Source: Psychroflexus aurantiacus
GTDB lineage: Bacteria > Bacteroidota > Bacteroidia > Flavobacteriales > Flavobacteriaceae
DNA length: 64,000 bases
Direction: 5' to 3'
Assembly (NCBI RefSeq): GCF_010820555.1
Contig: NZ_JAAIKD010000007.1
Span: 57,689-121,688, forward strand
Made by a program: the position numbers and the translations under genes. A model generated the notes under the pieces. It was not told the origin of the DNA. It did not search any database and saw nothing but the letters and a program-made list of their open reading frames with translations. Positions 1 through 9,134 of this stretch are shown here, piece by piece; the stretch's first letter is position 1; each line of letters starts with the position of its first letter.

Positions 1-474
1 ATTCTGAATCAGCCACAGGATATTTTGAAGTCTGTGGAATCCCTTCAGGAAGAGAATTTGAATTTGAAGAAAGAAGTTGAACAGCTGAATCAACTGAAAC
101 TGAAGCAAATTAAAACCGAATTGCAATCTGAATTACAGGACATGGGAGGTGTGAATTTCGTTTCACAGCAGGTGGATCTCGATGCCGGGGCCATGAAAGA
201 TCTGGCATTTCAAATAGGAGGAGAACAGGAAAATGTCTTTATTGTCTTAGGTTCTCAAGCTCAGGGAAAAGCTTTATTAGCCTGTTATATTTCAAAATCC
301 TTAGTGGATTCTGAAGGCTGGAATGCAGGAAAAATCATTAAATCTCTGGGTAAACACATTCAGGGGGGTGGTGGTGGTCAGGCTTTTTTCGCCACGGCCG
401 GCGGTAAGAATCCTGGCGGAATACCTAAAGCTTTGGAAGAAGCAAAGTCCCTCGTAGAGCAAAAATCAACTTAA
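1..474 (+). CDS. alaS: Alanine--tRNA ligase, C-terminal part (5' end outside window)
   Basis: The frame is open from the first base, so this is the 3' end of a longer gene. It encodes about 157 residues: a coiled-coil-like stretch rich in Glu, Leu and Lys, then the C-terminal DHHA1-type domain of alanyl-tRNA synthetase with its glycine-rich signature (GGGGGQAFFATAGGKNPGG). The full enzyme charges tRNA-Ala in the cytoplasm, and this domain helps in tRNA binding and editing. The TTG at 25 is an internal codon, not a start. The next gene follows after 7 bases in the same direction. Confidence 0.95.
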   Translation: MLNQPQDILKSVESLQEENLNLKKEVEQLNQLKLKQIKTELQSELQDMGGVNFVSQQVDLDAGAMKDLAFQIGGEQENVFIVLGSQAQGKALLACYISKSLVDSEGWNAGKIIKSLGKHIQGGGGGQAFFATAGGKNPGGIPKALEEAKSLVEQKST

Positions 475-481
475 AGCTAGC

Positions 482-1432
482 ATGAAACTCACCACTGAAG
501 TAGCACTGAAAAAAACATCTTATCCCATAGACTATGATTCTAAGGTAGTGTGTTTGGGGTCCTGTTTTGCAGAGCACATCAGCGGGAAATTAGAGGACTT
601 TAAATTCAGAGTTAGCTGTAATCCTTTCGGAATTTTATTTCATCCTGAGGCTATTTTGAATGTGGTTAAAAAAGCAGTGAATGGCGAAGACTTTACTGCC
701 GATGATGTGTTTCATTTTAATGAAAAATGGCATTCCTTTTTCTCTCATTCAAGACTGAGTCGGAATTCGTCTGCAGAAATTATAGCAGCATTACATTCAG
801 CAAAAAAAGAGCTTACAGAATCGGTTGAAAATACCAGTCATGTTATAATTACATTCGGCACTTCTTTTATCTACAGGCATATAGCGACTGGACAAGGTGT
901 TGCGAACTGTCATAGACGTCCACAGGAGCAGTTTGAAAAGCAACTCACGCCACTAGTTGAATTACAGGAACTTTTAAGGGAGTTAATCTCCAGTTTTGAA
1001 AAATTGCAACCCGGGGTGAAACTGATTTTCACGATCTCTCCGGTCAGGCATATCAAAGATGGAATTGTGGAAAATCAACGCAGTAAAGCGCACTTGATAG
1101 CGGCTTTGCACAGTGTTTTGAACGAAAAATCTGGGATGCATACCTACTTTCCTTCCTATGAACTGATGATGGATGAGTTGCGTGACTACCGGTATTACGA
1201 TCGGGACTTGATTCATCCCAGTGCCTTGGCTGTGGATGTGATTTGGGAAAAATTCAAATTGAATTTTATTTCTGAAGCTGTGTTTGAGGATATGGTCAAG
1301 GTCGAAAAACTTCAGAAATCTCTGGCCCACCGTTCAACGGAAACCAAAGGCGAGGCTTATGACAAACTGAAAGCCTACCAGTATAAATTTAAAGAGGAAC
1401 TGGTTAAAAAATATCCTTTCATGAGGTTTTAA
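482..1432 (+). CDS. GSCFA domain protein
   Basis: A 316-residue protein with the eponymous motif near its N-terminus (VCLGSCFAEHISGKL, about residues 22-36). The second half has short conserved segments such as FTISPVRHIKDG and a late D-x-x-H (DLIHPS) that look like SGNH/GDSL-hydrolase blocks. GSCFA proteins are widespread in Bacteroidota and alphaproteobacteria, and their substrate is unknown. No signal peptide is visible, so it is probably cytoplasmic. It sits between alaS and a TetR gene with gaps of 7 and 5 bases, suggesting co-transcription. Hydrolase function is inferred from fold resemblance only. Confidence 0.85.
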   Translation: MKLTTEVALKKTSYPIDYDSKVVCLGSCFAEHISGKLEDFKFRVSCNPFGILFHPEAILNVVKKAVNGEDFTADDVFHFNEKWHSFFSHSRLSRNSSAEIIAALHSAKKELTESVENTSHVIITFGTSFIYRHIATGQGVANCHRRPQEQFEKQLTPLVELQELLRELISSFEKLQPGVKLIFTISPVRHIKDGIVENQRSKAHLIAALHSVLNEKSGMHTYFPSYELMMDELRDYRYYDRDLIHPSALAVDVIWEKFKLNFISEAVFEDMVKVEKLQKSLAHRSTETKGEAYDKLKAYQYKFKEELVKKYPFMRF

Positions 1433-1437
1433 GACTG

Positions 1438-2028
1438 ATGACGAGACGAGAAGAAATTATAAAGGTTGCTAAAACTTTGTTCAGAGAACAAGGCTATAAG
1501 TCTGTGAGTATGCGGGATCTCGCTAAAGCTATGGATTTGAAGGCTGCGAGTTTGTACAATCACATCAGCTCCAAGGAAGAGATCCTGGCTGAAATTGTTT
1601 TGGGTGTTGCTTATTTTTTTACCAAAGAAATGGAGCTGGTTAAAAGCTTAAAAGCCGATTCCAAAACGCTTTTAGAAGCTGTAATCAATCATCATATTGA
1701 ACTTACTTTGAATAATCCTGAAGCCATCGCTATTGTAAATAACGACTGGATACATTTGGAAAGCTCTCATTTTGAAGAATTCCTGGAACTCAGGAATGCC
1801 TACGAACAGGATTTGAGGGACATGATTAGCCGGGGAATTGAAGCAGGGGAAATTATGCCGAATAATACTGAGGTCATGCTTTTTTCAATGCTGTCTACGC
1901 TGAGGACCTTGCATTCCTGGTACAGAAGACGGAGTGGAATTGATGGTGAAGCCCTTAAAAACGATATTACCGAAATTCTGCTTAACGGAATCGTGGCCAA
2001 ACCTTTAAAAAAAATTTACCAGCCTTAA
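1438..2028 (+). CDS. TetR/AcrR-family regulator, candidate PaaR
   Basis: 196 residues. The N-terminal 60 form a TetR helix-turn-helix (VSMRDLAKAMDL followed by KAASLYNHISSKEEIL). The rest is a helical ligand domain of the type seen in acyl-CoA-responsive TetR proteins. TetR proteins called PaaR repress phenylacetate genes in Thermus and Corynebacterium and respond to phenylacetyl-CoA. Here two TetR-like palindromes lie at 5652-5673 and about 18601-18622 before paaE and paaF, and no other regulator is seen near the paa cluster. It starts 5 bases after the GSCFA gene, and no palindrome lies before it. The PaaR role is inference; the TetR assignment is firm. Confidence 0.9.
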   Translation: MTRREEIIKVAKTLFREQGYKSVSMRDLAKAMDLKAASLYNHISSKEEILAEIVLGVAYFFTKEMELVKSLKADSKTLLEAVINHHIELTLNNPEAIAIVNNDWIHLESSHFEEFLELRNAYEQDLRDMISRGIEAGEIMPNNTEVMLFSMLSTLRTLHSWYRRRSGIDGEALKNDITEILLNGIVAKPLKKIYQP

Positions 2029-2068
2029 AAATTATGTAATTAGTTAAACCTTTGCTTATTTTAGAAGA

Positions 2069-2635
2069 ATGTATTTGAAGTTTGGCAAGCCTTTGTTTGA
2101 TTGGATCATCAGTTTTTTGGGGATACTGCTTTTGAGTCCGTTTTTGATACTTCTATCGATTTCCCTCTTTTTTATTCATAAGTCCAGTCCTTTTTTTCTT
2201 CAGACAAGAGTCGGGCAGCATGCCAGACGTTTTAAAATTTATAAATTCAAGACGCTTCTGAAGACGGGTCAGTCTCACTGGTTTCTTAAATTCCTGCGTA
2301 AAACTAAGATGGATGAGCTGCCTCAGCTCATCAATGTCCTGAAGGGGGAAATGAGTCTGGTAGGCCCGCGACCGGATATCCCCGGATATTACGATCGGCT
2401 CAAAGGCGAACACCGTTTGATTTTAAAACTCAGACCTGGCATTACTGGATATGCTTCTATAGCATTTGCTAACGAGGAGCAGATCCTGAGTGAGCAGCAA
2501 AATCCACTACATTATAACGATGAGATGATTTTTCCGGAAAAGGTGAAATTAAATTTAGACTATTATTGTCATGTTTCTTTGGGGTTAGATTTAAAAATTC
2601 TTTTTAAAACGATACTTTTACCGTTCAATCTATAA
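2069..2635 (+). CDS. Bacterial sugar transferase (polyprenyl-phosphate glycosyl-1-phosphate transferase)
   Basis: 188 residues with one N-terminal membrane helix (about 8-35) followed by the conserved catalytic blocks of the family: QTRVGQ, YKFKT, TKMDELPQLINVLKGEMSLV, GPRP and RPGITGYA. Such enzymes (WcaJ/PglC-like) move a sugar-1-phosphate from a nucleotide sugar to undecaprenyl phosphate at the inner membrane, starting glycan assembly. It is the short form, without the extra N-terminal membrane region of WcaJ. It ends 3 bases before an aminotransferase gene; this pairing is typical of capsule, O-antigen or protein-glycosylation loci making amino sugars. The specific sugar cannot be told. 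Confidence 0.92.
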   Translation: MYLKFGKPLFDWIISFLGILLLSPFLILLSISLFFIHKSSPFFLQTRVGQHARRFKIYKFKTLLKTGQSHWFLKFLRKTKMDELPQLINVLKGEMSLVGPRPDIPGYYDRLKGEHRLILKLRPGITGYASIAFANEEQILSEQQNPLHYNDEMIFPEKVKLNLDYYCHVSLGLDLKILFKTILLPFNL

Positions 2636-2638
2636 TCT

Positions 2639-3793
2639 ATGTCAATGCCTTCAGAATTATCAAAAATCTGGTTATCCTCTCCACATATGGGTGGTCAAGA
2701 AGAAGAGTTTGTTGCCAAAGCTTTTCAGGAAAACTGGATTGCACCCTTAGGTCCGAATGTAAATGGTTTTGAAGCTGATCTTGAAGATTATTTGGGTGGT
2801 ACCAAAAACATAGCTGTCTTAAGCACCGGAACGGCAGCTATTCATCTGGCATTAGTGCAACTGGGGGTCAGAGAAGGGGATGAGGTGATCTGCCAAAGCT
2901 TTACGTTTTGTGGTTCTGCCAATCCGATTATGTATCAGGGAGCAACCCCTGTTTTTGTGGATAGTGAACCTTCAACATGGAACTTGTGTCCTAAGGCCCT
3001 TGAAACAGCGATTTTAGACAGAATTTCAAAAGGCAAGACCCCTAAAGCTATCATTCCCGTGCATTTGTACGGCATGCCTTATTTAGTTGAAGAAGTTGCA
3101 GCTGTAGCCAAAAAGTATAACATTCCAGTCATTGAAGATGCCGCTGAATCTCTCGGATCGACCTTTAAATCTCAGAACTGCGGAACTTTTGGTGAGTTTG
3201 CAGCCTTGTCTTTTAACGGGAACAAGATTATAACCACTTCGGGTGGAGGAGCTTTGGTATGTCCCTCAACGCAGGCTAAAGATAAAATAGTGTTTTATTC
3301 CACCCAGGCCAGGGATAATGCGCCACATTACCAGCACTCAGAAGTTGGATTTAATTATAGAATGAGTAATATTTCCGCAGGAATAGGTCGCGGGCAAATG
3401 CTGGTTCTGGATGAGCATGTGGCTTTACGGAGAGAAATGCATAAGTTTTATCAAGAAATTTTCAAGGATATTGAAGGAATTGAAGTGTTTACAGAACCTT
3501 CTGAAGATTACTTCAGTAATCACTGGTTATCTGCAATTCTTGTAGACCCCAAGAAAACCAGGGGTATTGACAGGGAACAGATGCGCCTTCATCTGGAAAC
3601 CTTTAATATTGAAAGCAGGCCACTCTGGAAACCTATGCATATGCAGCCGGTCTTTGCTAATATGCCATATTACGGTGGAAAAGTTGCAGAACATTTGTTT
3701 GAAAATGGTCTTTGTTTACCTTCAGGTTCCAATCTGAGCGATGAAGACAGAGAGAGAATTAAAGCAGCTATATTAGAACTTTTCAAAAACTAA
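2639..3793 (+). CDS. DegT/DnrJ/EryC1/StrS-family sugar aminotransferase
   Basis: 384 residues, full length for the family. Fold-type I PLP enzyme: TGTAAIHLAL near residue 60, IEDAAESLG (PLP-contacting Asp), and FNGNKIITTSGGG, whose Lys should form the Schiff base. Members transfer an amino group from glutamate to a keto-sugar nucleotide such as a UDP-4-keto-hexose. The adjacent sugar transferase suggests they supply and then load one amino sugar, as PglE and PglC do in Campylobacter. A nitroreductase gene starts 3 bases downstream. The assigned start gives 3 bases to the upstream gene. The substrate is unproven. Confidence 0.92.
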   Translation: MSMPSELSKIWLSSPHMGGQEEEFVAKAFQENWIAPLGPNVNGFEADLEDYLGGTKNIAVLSTGTAAIHLALVQLGVREGDEVICQSFTFCGSANPIMYQGATPVFVDSEPSTWNLCPKALETAILDRISKGKTPKAIIPVHLYGMPYLVEEVAAVAKKYNIPVIEDAAESLGSTFKSQNCGTFGEFAALSFNGNKIITTSGGGALVCPSTQAKDKIVFYSTQARDNAPHYQHSEVGFNYRMSNISAGIGRGQMLVLDEHVALRREMHKFYQEIFKDIEGIEVFTEPSEDYFSNHWLSAILVDPKKTRGIDREQMRLHLETFNIESRPLWKPMHMQPVFANMPYYGGKVAEHLFENGLCLPSGSNLSDEDRERIKAAILELFKN

Positions 3794-3796
3794 ATC

Positions 3797-4360
3797 ATGG
3801 ATATATTTGAACTCATTGAAAAAAGGCGTTCGGTTTTTCCTAAACAATACAATGAAGAGCCTATTCTTAAGGAAGAGCTGGATAAAATTCTGGCGACAGC
3901 CAACTGGGCTCCAAATCATAAGCATACAGAACCCTGGCGTTTCAAAGTAATGCAGGGGGAGAGTAAATTGAAATTAGCTGAATTCCTGGTTGAAAAAAAT
4001 GCGGAATGGGAAGGAAAGCCTTCGTCTTTCAAAAGAAAAAAGATTATGTCCAAGTTCGAGCAATCCCATACGGTTATTGCTATTTGCATACAGAAAAGTC
4101 CAAAAGGCAAACCCCCGGAGTGGGAAGAGATTTCTGCAGTGGCGATGGCAGTTCAGAATATGTGGCTAGCCTGTACTGCGTTGAATATTGGCTCCTACTG
4201 GAGTTCACCATCCCTCATAAATCTTGTTGATGACTTCTTTAATCTTAAAGAAGGAGAATCCTGTCTCGGTTTTTTCTATATGGGTAAATATGATGGGGAA
4301 CTGCAAGAAGGCAAGCGTAAGTCATCTGTCGATACAAAGATCGACTACTTTTTAGACTGA
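3797..4360 (+). CDS. Nitroreductase-family FMN oxidoreductase
   Basis: 187 residues with the usual N-terminal family signature (FELIEKRRSVFPKQY, then ATANWAPNHKHTEPWRF). These proteins are homodimeric FMN enzymes reducing quinones, nitro compounds or enones with NAD(P)H in the cytoplasm. The C-terminal half has the family's AVAMAVQNMWLA helix and FFYMGKYDG strand. It is the last gene of the run that begins with alaS. It resembles the short YdjA-like class rather than NfsB, but the natural substrate cannot be read from the sequence. Confidence 0.88.
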   Translation: MDIFELIEKRRSVFPKQYNEEPILKEELDKILATANWAPNHKHTEPWRFKVMQGESKLKLAEFLVEKNAEWEGKPSSFKRKKIMSKFEQSHTVIAICIQKSPKGKPPEWEEISAVAMAVQNMWLACTALNIGSYWSSPSLINLVDDFFNLKEGESCLGFFYMGKYDGELQEGKRKSSVDTKIDYFLD

Positions 4361-4494
4361 CTTAAGATAAAAAAACTTCACTAACTCAGTAAAATGATAT
4401 TAAATCAGATGTGAAGTCGATTTTAATGCCTTATATTTAAATATCGGATGTGTTAAAAATTTGATATACCCGATGATAAGGAATATATTAGGGT

Positions 4495-5454
4495 GTGTGG
4501 AATATAGATTTAACATATCGAGAAAAATTACAACCAACCTTTGATCGGCTCTACGAAAAAAAGGCATTGTTGCATGAAGCCAGACCGCTTCCACAAATCG
4601 CTTTGCAAAAAATTCAGGACGCATTATCTGTAGAATGGACTTATAATTCTAATAGCATAGAAGGCAATACACTTACTTTGCAAGAGACTCAATTGGTTTT
4701 ACATGAAGGGATTACCATTAAGGGCAAGTCACTTCGTGAGCATTTTGAAGTCAAGAATCACGAATTGGCTTTAAACCATTTGTATACTTTAAGCAATCAG
4801 AATTACCAGCCTAACGCCAGTGATATTTTAGACTTGCATAGGTATGTGCTCAGGAGTATTGAAGAAGATTATGCAGGAAGATTACGTACAGGGGGTGTTC
4901 GCATTTCCGGTGCAAATTTTATTCCTCCCAATGCGCGTAAAGTCCCAGATTTGCTGGACGAGCTTATTGAGTTTGTTGTAGAAAATCCTTTACAGCTCAA
5001 CGCTATTGAGCTGGCAACAGTTTTCCATCATAAGTTTGTTTGGATACACCCTTTTTTTGAGGGGAACGGCCGTACAGTCAGGTTAGTCATGAATTTGCTC
5101 TTGCTTAAAGTGGGGTTTACGCCTGCTATTGTTTTAAGCACAGATCGCCAAAAATATTATACCGCCTTAAATGCAGCCAACAAAGGAAACTATTTTAAAC
5201 TTAGTTTGTTGATGGCCCAGGCCTTAGAGCGCACCATGAACATTTATACTGGTTCTCTTCCAGACAATGGTATGGGCTTTATGGAAATTTCAAGTTTGGT
5301 GGAAGAAGAAAAATTACCCTATGGTCAGGAATACATTAGTTTGTTGGCAAGGCAAGGAAAAATAGATGCATACAAAGAAGGTAGAAACTGGCTCACCACC
5401 AAAGCAGCTGTTTTTGAGTATATCAAGAATCGTGAGCGAAAACGGGTATTGTAG
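4495..5454 (+). CDS. Fic-family protein (predicted AMPylase with self-inhibitory helix)
   Basis: 319 residues, GTG start. The Fic core motif HPFFEGNGRTVR is complete and contains the catalytic His. An N-terminal inhibitory motif, SNSIEG, fits (S/T)xxxE(G/N) and marks a class II Fic enzyme held inactive by its own Glu. The C-terminal 60 residues look like a winged helix (MEISSLVEEEKLPYGQEYISLL). Fic enzymes transfer AMP from ATP to a hydroxyl of a target protein. The gene stands alone with 134 bases upstream and no antitoxin partner, consistent with an internal inhibitor. The target is unknown. Confidence 0.9.
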   Translation: MWNIDLTYREKLQPTFDRLYEKKALLHEARPLPQIALQKIQDALSVEWTYNSNSIEGNTLTLQETQLVLHEGITIKGKSLREHFEVKNHELALNHLYTLSNQNYQPNASDILDLHRYVLRSIEEDYAGRLRTGGVRISGANFIPPNARKVPDLLDELIEFVVENPLQLNAIELATVFHHKFVWIHPFFEGNGRTVRLVMNLLLLKVGFTPAIVLSTDRQKYYTALNAANKGNYFKLSLLMAQALERTMNIYTGSLPDNGMGFMEISSLVEEEKLPYGQEYISLLARQGKIDAYKEGRNWLTTKAAVFEYIKNRERKRVL

Positions 5455-5541
5455 AGTATTTAGTTTTCTCTTGAGTTGTAGTCTTAATTTTTGAGCTTAC
5501 TGACTCACATCGCATGAGCTAAAACTAGGCCCGATAGAAAT

Positions 5542-5583
5542 GGAAAGCCCGTTACCCCCAAAGCTTTGGGGGCGGACTTGAAA
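5542..5583. repeat. Palindromic intergenic repeat, copy R1
   Basis: A perfect 18-base palindrome, CCCCCAAAGCTTTGGGGG (5555-5572), lies between GGAAAGCCCG (5542) and GGACTTGAAA (5574-5583). The same flanks with a related palindrome recur at 13167-13210, and the identical 18-mer recurs at 24460-24477. It is a REP-like dispersed element; its function is unknown. Confidence 0.75.
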
Positions 5584-5651
5584 TGCATAGGGAGATATGT
5601 TGCTTATATTCCCTTAAATAATATTAAATTTAACATCAATTTTTTTAAACT

Positions 5652-5673
5652 AAAACTAACAATCGTTAGTTTT
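5652..5673. promoter_or_regulatory. Predicted TetR operator overlapping the paaE promoter
   Basis: A perfect inverted repeat with 9-base arms, AAAACTAAC and GTTAGTTTT, separated by AATC. Its right arm overlaps TAGTTTTG (5667-5674), which fits the Bacteroidota -7 box TAnnTTTG; a TTTA (5644-5647) sits 19 bases upstream as a -33-like box. Bound repressor would cover the promoter. The core CTAACAATCGTTAG is close to the palindrome reported for Thermus PaaR (CNAACGNNCGTTNG, from memory). A second copy precedes paaF at 18604. The paaE start codon lies 19 bases after the -7 box. Confidence 0.75.
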
Positions 5674-5692
5674 GTTGTTAAACCGATAATTC

Positions 5693-6766
5693 ATGCCGAG
5701 TTTTTTTCCGATTAAGGTCAAGGATGTTTATAAAGAAACAGAGGATTGCTCTGTCATTAATTTACATATCCCCGAAGATTTAAAATCTGATTTTCAGTAT
5801 CATCAGGGTCAGCATTTGACTTTAAAAAAAGATATCAACGGTGAAGACGTGAGAAGGTCGTATTCGCTGTGTTCCAGCCCGGTTGATGATGAATGGAAAG
5901 TGGCAGTCAAGCAAATATATGAGGGGAAATTTTCAACCTATGTGAATCAGGAATTGAAAGCCAATGACATTCTGGAAGTGATGCCGCCAAGCGGTGATTT
6001 TGGAGTAGATGTACAGCAGGATACAGATCAAACCTACCTGTTTTTTGCTGCAGGAAGCGGAATCACGCCTATCTTATCCATGATAAAAACCCATCTGGCC
6101 AAGGAGCCCAATTCAAATTGTAAGCTCTTTTACTTGAATAAGAACGCTAAATCCATTATCTTCAAGGAGGAAATAGAGCAGATTAGAAATCGCTACTTTG
6201 GAAGATTCGAAATTTTCTATTTTTTAACCCGGGAGCAACGTGATATTGAATTGTTGAACGGAAGATTTACTCCTGAAAAAATTCAGGCTCTGTCCAACTC
6301 TGTTTTTGATATTGATGAAGTCAGCGATGTTTTTGTTTGCGGACCCGAGCAGATGATTTTTATGATTCGTGACGAGCTGACGCGCCTTGGACTTGAAGCG
6401 GATAGAATTCATTTTGAGCTGTTTGTTTCCGGACTTTCAGAAGCGGACAAACAACGAACTGATGCAGCTCTGGCCAAACGAAAAGACGGGACTCAAATCA
6501 CTATTTTGGATGGAGGGAAGGAGTTTCACTTTGCGATGACCAAAGCCTATGATAATATACTGGATGCAGCCTTAGCTGCCGGAGCAGATTTGCCTTTCGC
6601 CTGTAAAGGAGGAGTTTGCAGTACCTGTAAATGCCGAGTCATGGAAGGACATGTAGAAATGAAAGTGAATTACGCTTTGGAAAAACACGAAGTTGCTAAA
6701 AATCTGGTTCTGAGTTGTCAGGCTGTACCTACTACAGATAAGGTGACCGTAGATTTTGACGTTTAA
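5693..6766 (+). CDS. paaE: 1,2-phenylacetyl-CoA epoxidase, reductase subunit PaaE
   Basis: 357 residues: an N-terminal FAD-binding barrel with RRSYSLCSSP, an NAD(P)-binding domain with GSGITPILS (about 124-132), and a C-terminal plant-type 2Fe-2S ferredoxin whose ligands are in CKGGVCSTCKCRV (first Cys about residue 304) plus a later Cys. PaaE passes electrons from NADPH to the diiron centre of PaaA. It is the first gene of the paa cluster, directly behind the predicted operator; in E. coli it is fifth. ATG at 5693 fits both the family N-terminus and the promoter distance. Confidence 0.95.
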   Translation: MPSFFPIKVKDVYKETEDCSVINLHIPEDLKSDFQYHQGQHLTLKKDINGEDVRRSYSLCSSPVDDEWKVAVKQIYEGKFSTYVNQELKANDILEVMPPSGDFGVDVQQDTDQTYLFFAAGSGITPILSMIKTHLAKEPNSNCKLFYLNKNAKSIIFKEEIEQIRNRYFGRFEIFYFLTREQRDIELLNGRFTPEKIQALSNSVFDIDEVSDVFVCGPEQMIFMIRDELTRLGLEADRIHFELFVSGLSEADKQRTDAALAKRKDGTQITILDGGKEFHFAMTKAYDNILDAALAAGADLPFACKGGVCSTCKCRVMEGHVEMKVNYALEKHEVAKNLVLSCQAVPTTDKVTVDFDV

Positions 6767-6849
6767 AGGAGTGCCTAGTAGTGAGTACTAAGTAAAAAGC
6801 ATATAGGAAAAAGAGAAAGGAGTAAAGATAATTTGAAATAACAAAAGCT

Positions 6850-7827
6850 ATGAAGAATCAAGACACTATGCAGGATAAAGAACAGATGAAAAGCTTAGAG
6901 GACATTTTTGAAGCTAAAATCGCTCGTGATGAGAAAATCGAGCCTAAAGACTGGATGCCTGAAAAATACAGGAAGACACATATTCGACAAATTTCTCAGC
7001 ACGCGCATTCCGAAATTGTAGGTATGCTGCCGGAAGGAAACTGGATTAGCAGAGCGCCTTCCTTAAGAAGAAAGGTAGCGCTTCTGGCGAAAGTTCAGGA
7101 CGAGGCCGGACATGGCTTATATCTTTACTCTGCCTGTGAAACTTTGGGGATTTCCAGAGAGGAGCTTTACGACCAGCTGCATTCTGGGAAAGCTAAATAT
7201 TCAAGTATTTTCAATTATCCAACCTTAACCTGGGCAGATATTGGAGCCATTGGCTGGTTAGTGGACGGGGCAGCAATTATAAATCAGGTGCCGCTGTGCA
7301 GTACTTCTTTTGGACCCTATGCCAGAGCCATGGTAAGGGTGTGTAAGGAAGAAAGTTTCCACCAAAGACAGGGTTATGAAATCATGATGACGCTTTGCAA
7401 CGGCACTCAGGAGCAAAAAGATATGGCTCAGGATGCACTGGACCGTTGGTGGTGGCCCGCTTTGATGATGCTTGGTCCTACCGATGATGAATCTACGCAT
7501 ACAGAACAGTCCATGAAATGGAAATTAAAACGAAAAACCAACGATGAATTGCGTCAGCAGTTTATAGATCAGACTGTCCCTCAGGCCGATATTCTAGGAC
7601 TTAAGGTGCCAGACGAAGATTTGCAATACAATACTGAAACCGGTCATTATGACTTTGGAGAAATCGACTGGGAAGAGTTCTGGCAGGTTGTCAAAGGACA
7701 CGGGATGTGTAATAAAGAACGTATTTCAGCCAGAAAAAATGCCTGGGACGAAGGAGAATGGGTGAGAGATGCAGCCCTTGCTTATGCCGATAAGCAAGCG
7801 GATAAAGAAGTTAAGGAAGCAGTTTAA
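6850..7827 (+). CDS. paaA: 1,2-phenylacetyl-CoA epoxidase, catalytic subunit PaaA
   Basis: 325 residues, normal length. Diiron ferritin-like oxygenase subunit; iron-ligand segments are visible as [10 protein letters not shown] (about 88-97) and [13 protein letters not shown] (about 165). With PaaC and PaaB it epoxidises the ring of phenylacetyl-CoA using O2 and electrons from PaaE. The 83-base gap after paaE contains no gene and is made of short purine-rich words (see findings). The order E-A-B-C-D supports the assignment. Confidence 0.96.
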   Translation: MKNQDTMQDKEQMKSLEDIFEAKIARDEKIEPKDWMPEKYRKTHIRQISQHAHSEIVGMLPEGNWISRAPSLRRKVALLAKVQDEAGHGLYLYSACETLGISREELYDQLHSGKAKYSSIFNYPTLTWADIGAIGWLVDGAAIINQVPLCSTSFGPYARAMVRVCKEESFHQRQGYEIMMTLCNGTQEQKDMAQDALDRWWWPALMMLGPTDDESTHTEQSMKWKLKRKTNDELRQQFIDQTVPQADILGLKVPDEDLQYNTETGHYDFGEIDWEEFWQVVKGHGMCNKERISARKNAWDEGEWVRDAALAYADKQADKEVKEAV

Positions 7828-7896
7828 GTACAAAGCAAAGAGTAGGGTGTATTGAGATCACAAGAGAAGGGATAAAAGAGAAAAGATAATAATTTT

Positions 7897-7914
7897 GACT
7901 CACGACTCACGACT
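7897..7914. repeat. Tandem 7-mer in the paaA-paaB spacer
   Basis: GACTCAC is repeated about 2.6 times (GACTCACGACTCACGACT) just before paaB. The reverse complement of the same word (GTGAGTCGT) occurs again at 20358-20366 in the paaY-E2 spacer. The rest of the 102-base spacer is a purine-rich run of related words. The repeat is visible directly; its link to the S23-type insertions elsewhere in the cluster is inference. Confidence 0.6.
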
Positions 7915-7929
7915 ATTAAAACAAACACA

Positions 7930-8214
7930 ATGAAAAAAAACTGGCCACTTTGGGAAGTTTTCGTAAGAAGTAAAAATGGATTAGAGCACCGCCATTTTGG
8001 GAGTTTACACGCTCCAGATGCCGATATGGCTCTTAAAAATGCACGGGATGTTTACACCAGACGCAGTGAAGGTGTGAGCATCTGGGTGGTGGAATCCAAA
8101 AATATAAAAGCATCCAATCCGGATGATAATGGAGAAATGTTTGAGCCTGCAGCCGACAAAGCTTATCGCCATCCCACATTCTACGAGTTACCGGATGATA
8201 TCGAACATATGTAG
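7930..8214 (+). CDS. paaB: 1,2-phenylacetyl-CoA epoxidase subunit PaaB
   Basis: 94 residues, the usual size. The conserved N-terminus WPLWEVFVRSKNGLEHRHFG and the segment LHAPDADMALKNARDVYTRR are diagnostic. PaaB is the small bridging subunit that holds PaaA-PaaC dimers together in the epoxidase; it has no catalytic residues. It lies between paaA and paaC in the standard order, 38 bases before paaC. Confidence 0.96.
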   Translation: MKKNWPLWEVFVRSKNGLEHRHFGSLHAPDADMALKNARDVYTRRSEGVSIWVVESKNIKASNPDDNGEMFEPAADKAYRHPTFYELPDDIEHM

Positions 8215-8252
8215 TAACTGGACAGGCTGCTCTAATTTAAAGATTTAAGTAC

Positions 8253-9008
8253 ATGACAAACGAAAATTTAATTCAGTATATCTACGGCATAGCCGATAAT
8301 TCCCTGATTTTAGGTCAGCGAATTTCAGAACTCTGTGGACACGGACCCACCCTGGAGACCGATATTGCCATGACTAATATGGCCCTGGATTTACTTGGTC
8401 AGACCCGAAGTTACTTCCAGTACGTAGCCGAACTTTCCCCCAAAGCTATCACCGAAGATGACGTTGCTTTTTTAAGAACAGAGCGTGAATACAAAAATGT
8501 ACTTTTGGTAGAACAGCCCAACACAGACTTTGCGTATATCATTGTGAGACAATATTTCTTTGATGTTTTCCATTTCATGTTTTTGAAAGCCCTGGAAAAC
8601 TCCAAAAACATAAATTTTCAGGCGATTGCTAAAAAGAGCTTGAAGGAAGTTTCTTATCACAAACGTTTTTCGGGAGACTGGCTAAAAAGGCTGGGCGATG
8701 GAACGGAAGAAAGCAAGCAAAAAGCTCAGAAAGCGGTTAATGATTTATGGGCATATACCGACGAGCTATTTCATATGACCGAAAATGACAAAGTCGTCGC
8801 CGAAGCCGGATACGGTGTGGACACTACAAGTTTCAAAGACGAGTATTACGCGGTCATCACCGCTCTGCTCCAGGAAGCGACGCTTGATGTTCCTGAGACA
8901 AAGTATTTCCAAAAGGGTGGTAAGCATGGAATTCATACAGAATACATGGGCTATATTTTATCAGACATGCAGTATATGCAACGGACTTACCCGGATATGA
9001 AGTGGTAG
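8253..9008 (+). CDS. paaC: 1,2-phenylacetyl-CoA epoxidase, structural subunit PaaC
   Basis: 251 residues, full length. Ferritin-like fold related to PaaA, with family blocks LGQRISELCGHGPTLETDIA, LLGQTRSYFQY and a late HTEYMGYILSDMQYMQR. PaaC pairs with PaaA and is needed for epoxidase activity without a functional metal site of its own in characterised systems. The 126-base gap to paaD holds no ORF. Confidence 0.95.
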   Translation: MTNENLIQYIYGIADNSLILGQRISELCGHGPTLETDIAMTNMALDLLGQTRSYFQYVAELSPKAITEDDVAFLRTEREYKNVLLVEQPNTDFAYIIVRQYFFDVFHFMFLKALENSKNINFQAIAKKSLKEVSYHKRFSGDWLKRLGDGTEESKQKAQKAVNDLWAYTDELFHMTENDKVVAEAGYGVDTTSFKDEYYAVITALLQEATLDVPETKYFQKGGKHGIHTEYMGYILSDMQYMQRTYPDMKW

Positions 9009-9134
9009 CGTAGAGATGAGAAATTAGATAGCAGATATCAGAAGTTCAATATTTGATACCAAAGAAAGAGCCCTGGAATAATTGGATTACCAATAACTAT
9101 CAACAAAAAAAAACCAACAACCAATACCTAACTT

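Noticed and set aside
4375..4417. ACTTCAC/GTGAAGT inverted repeat before the Fic gene
   Set aside because: Only 7 bases with a 29-base loop; expected by chance in this AT-rich spacer.
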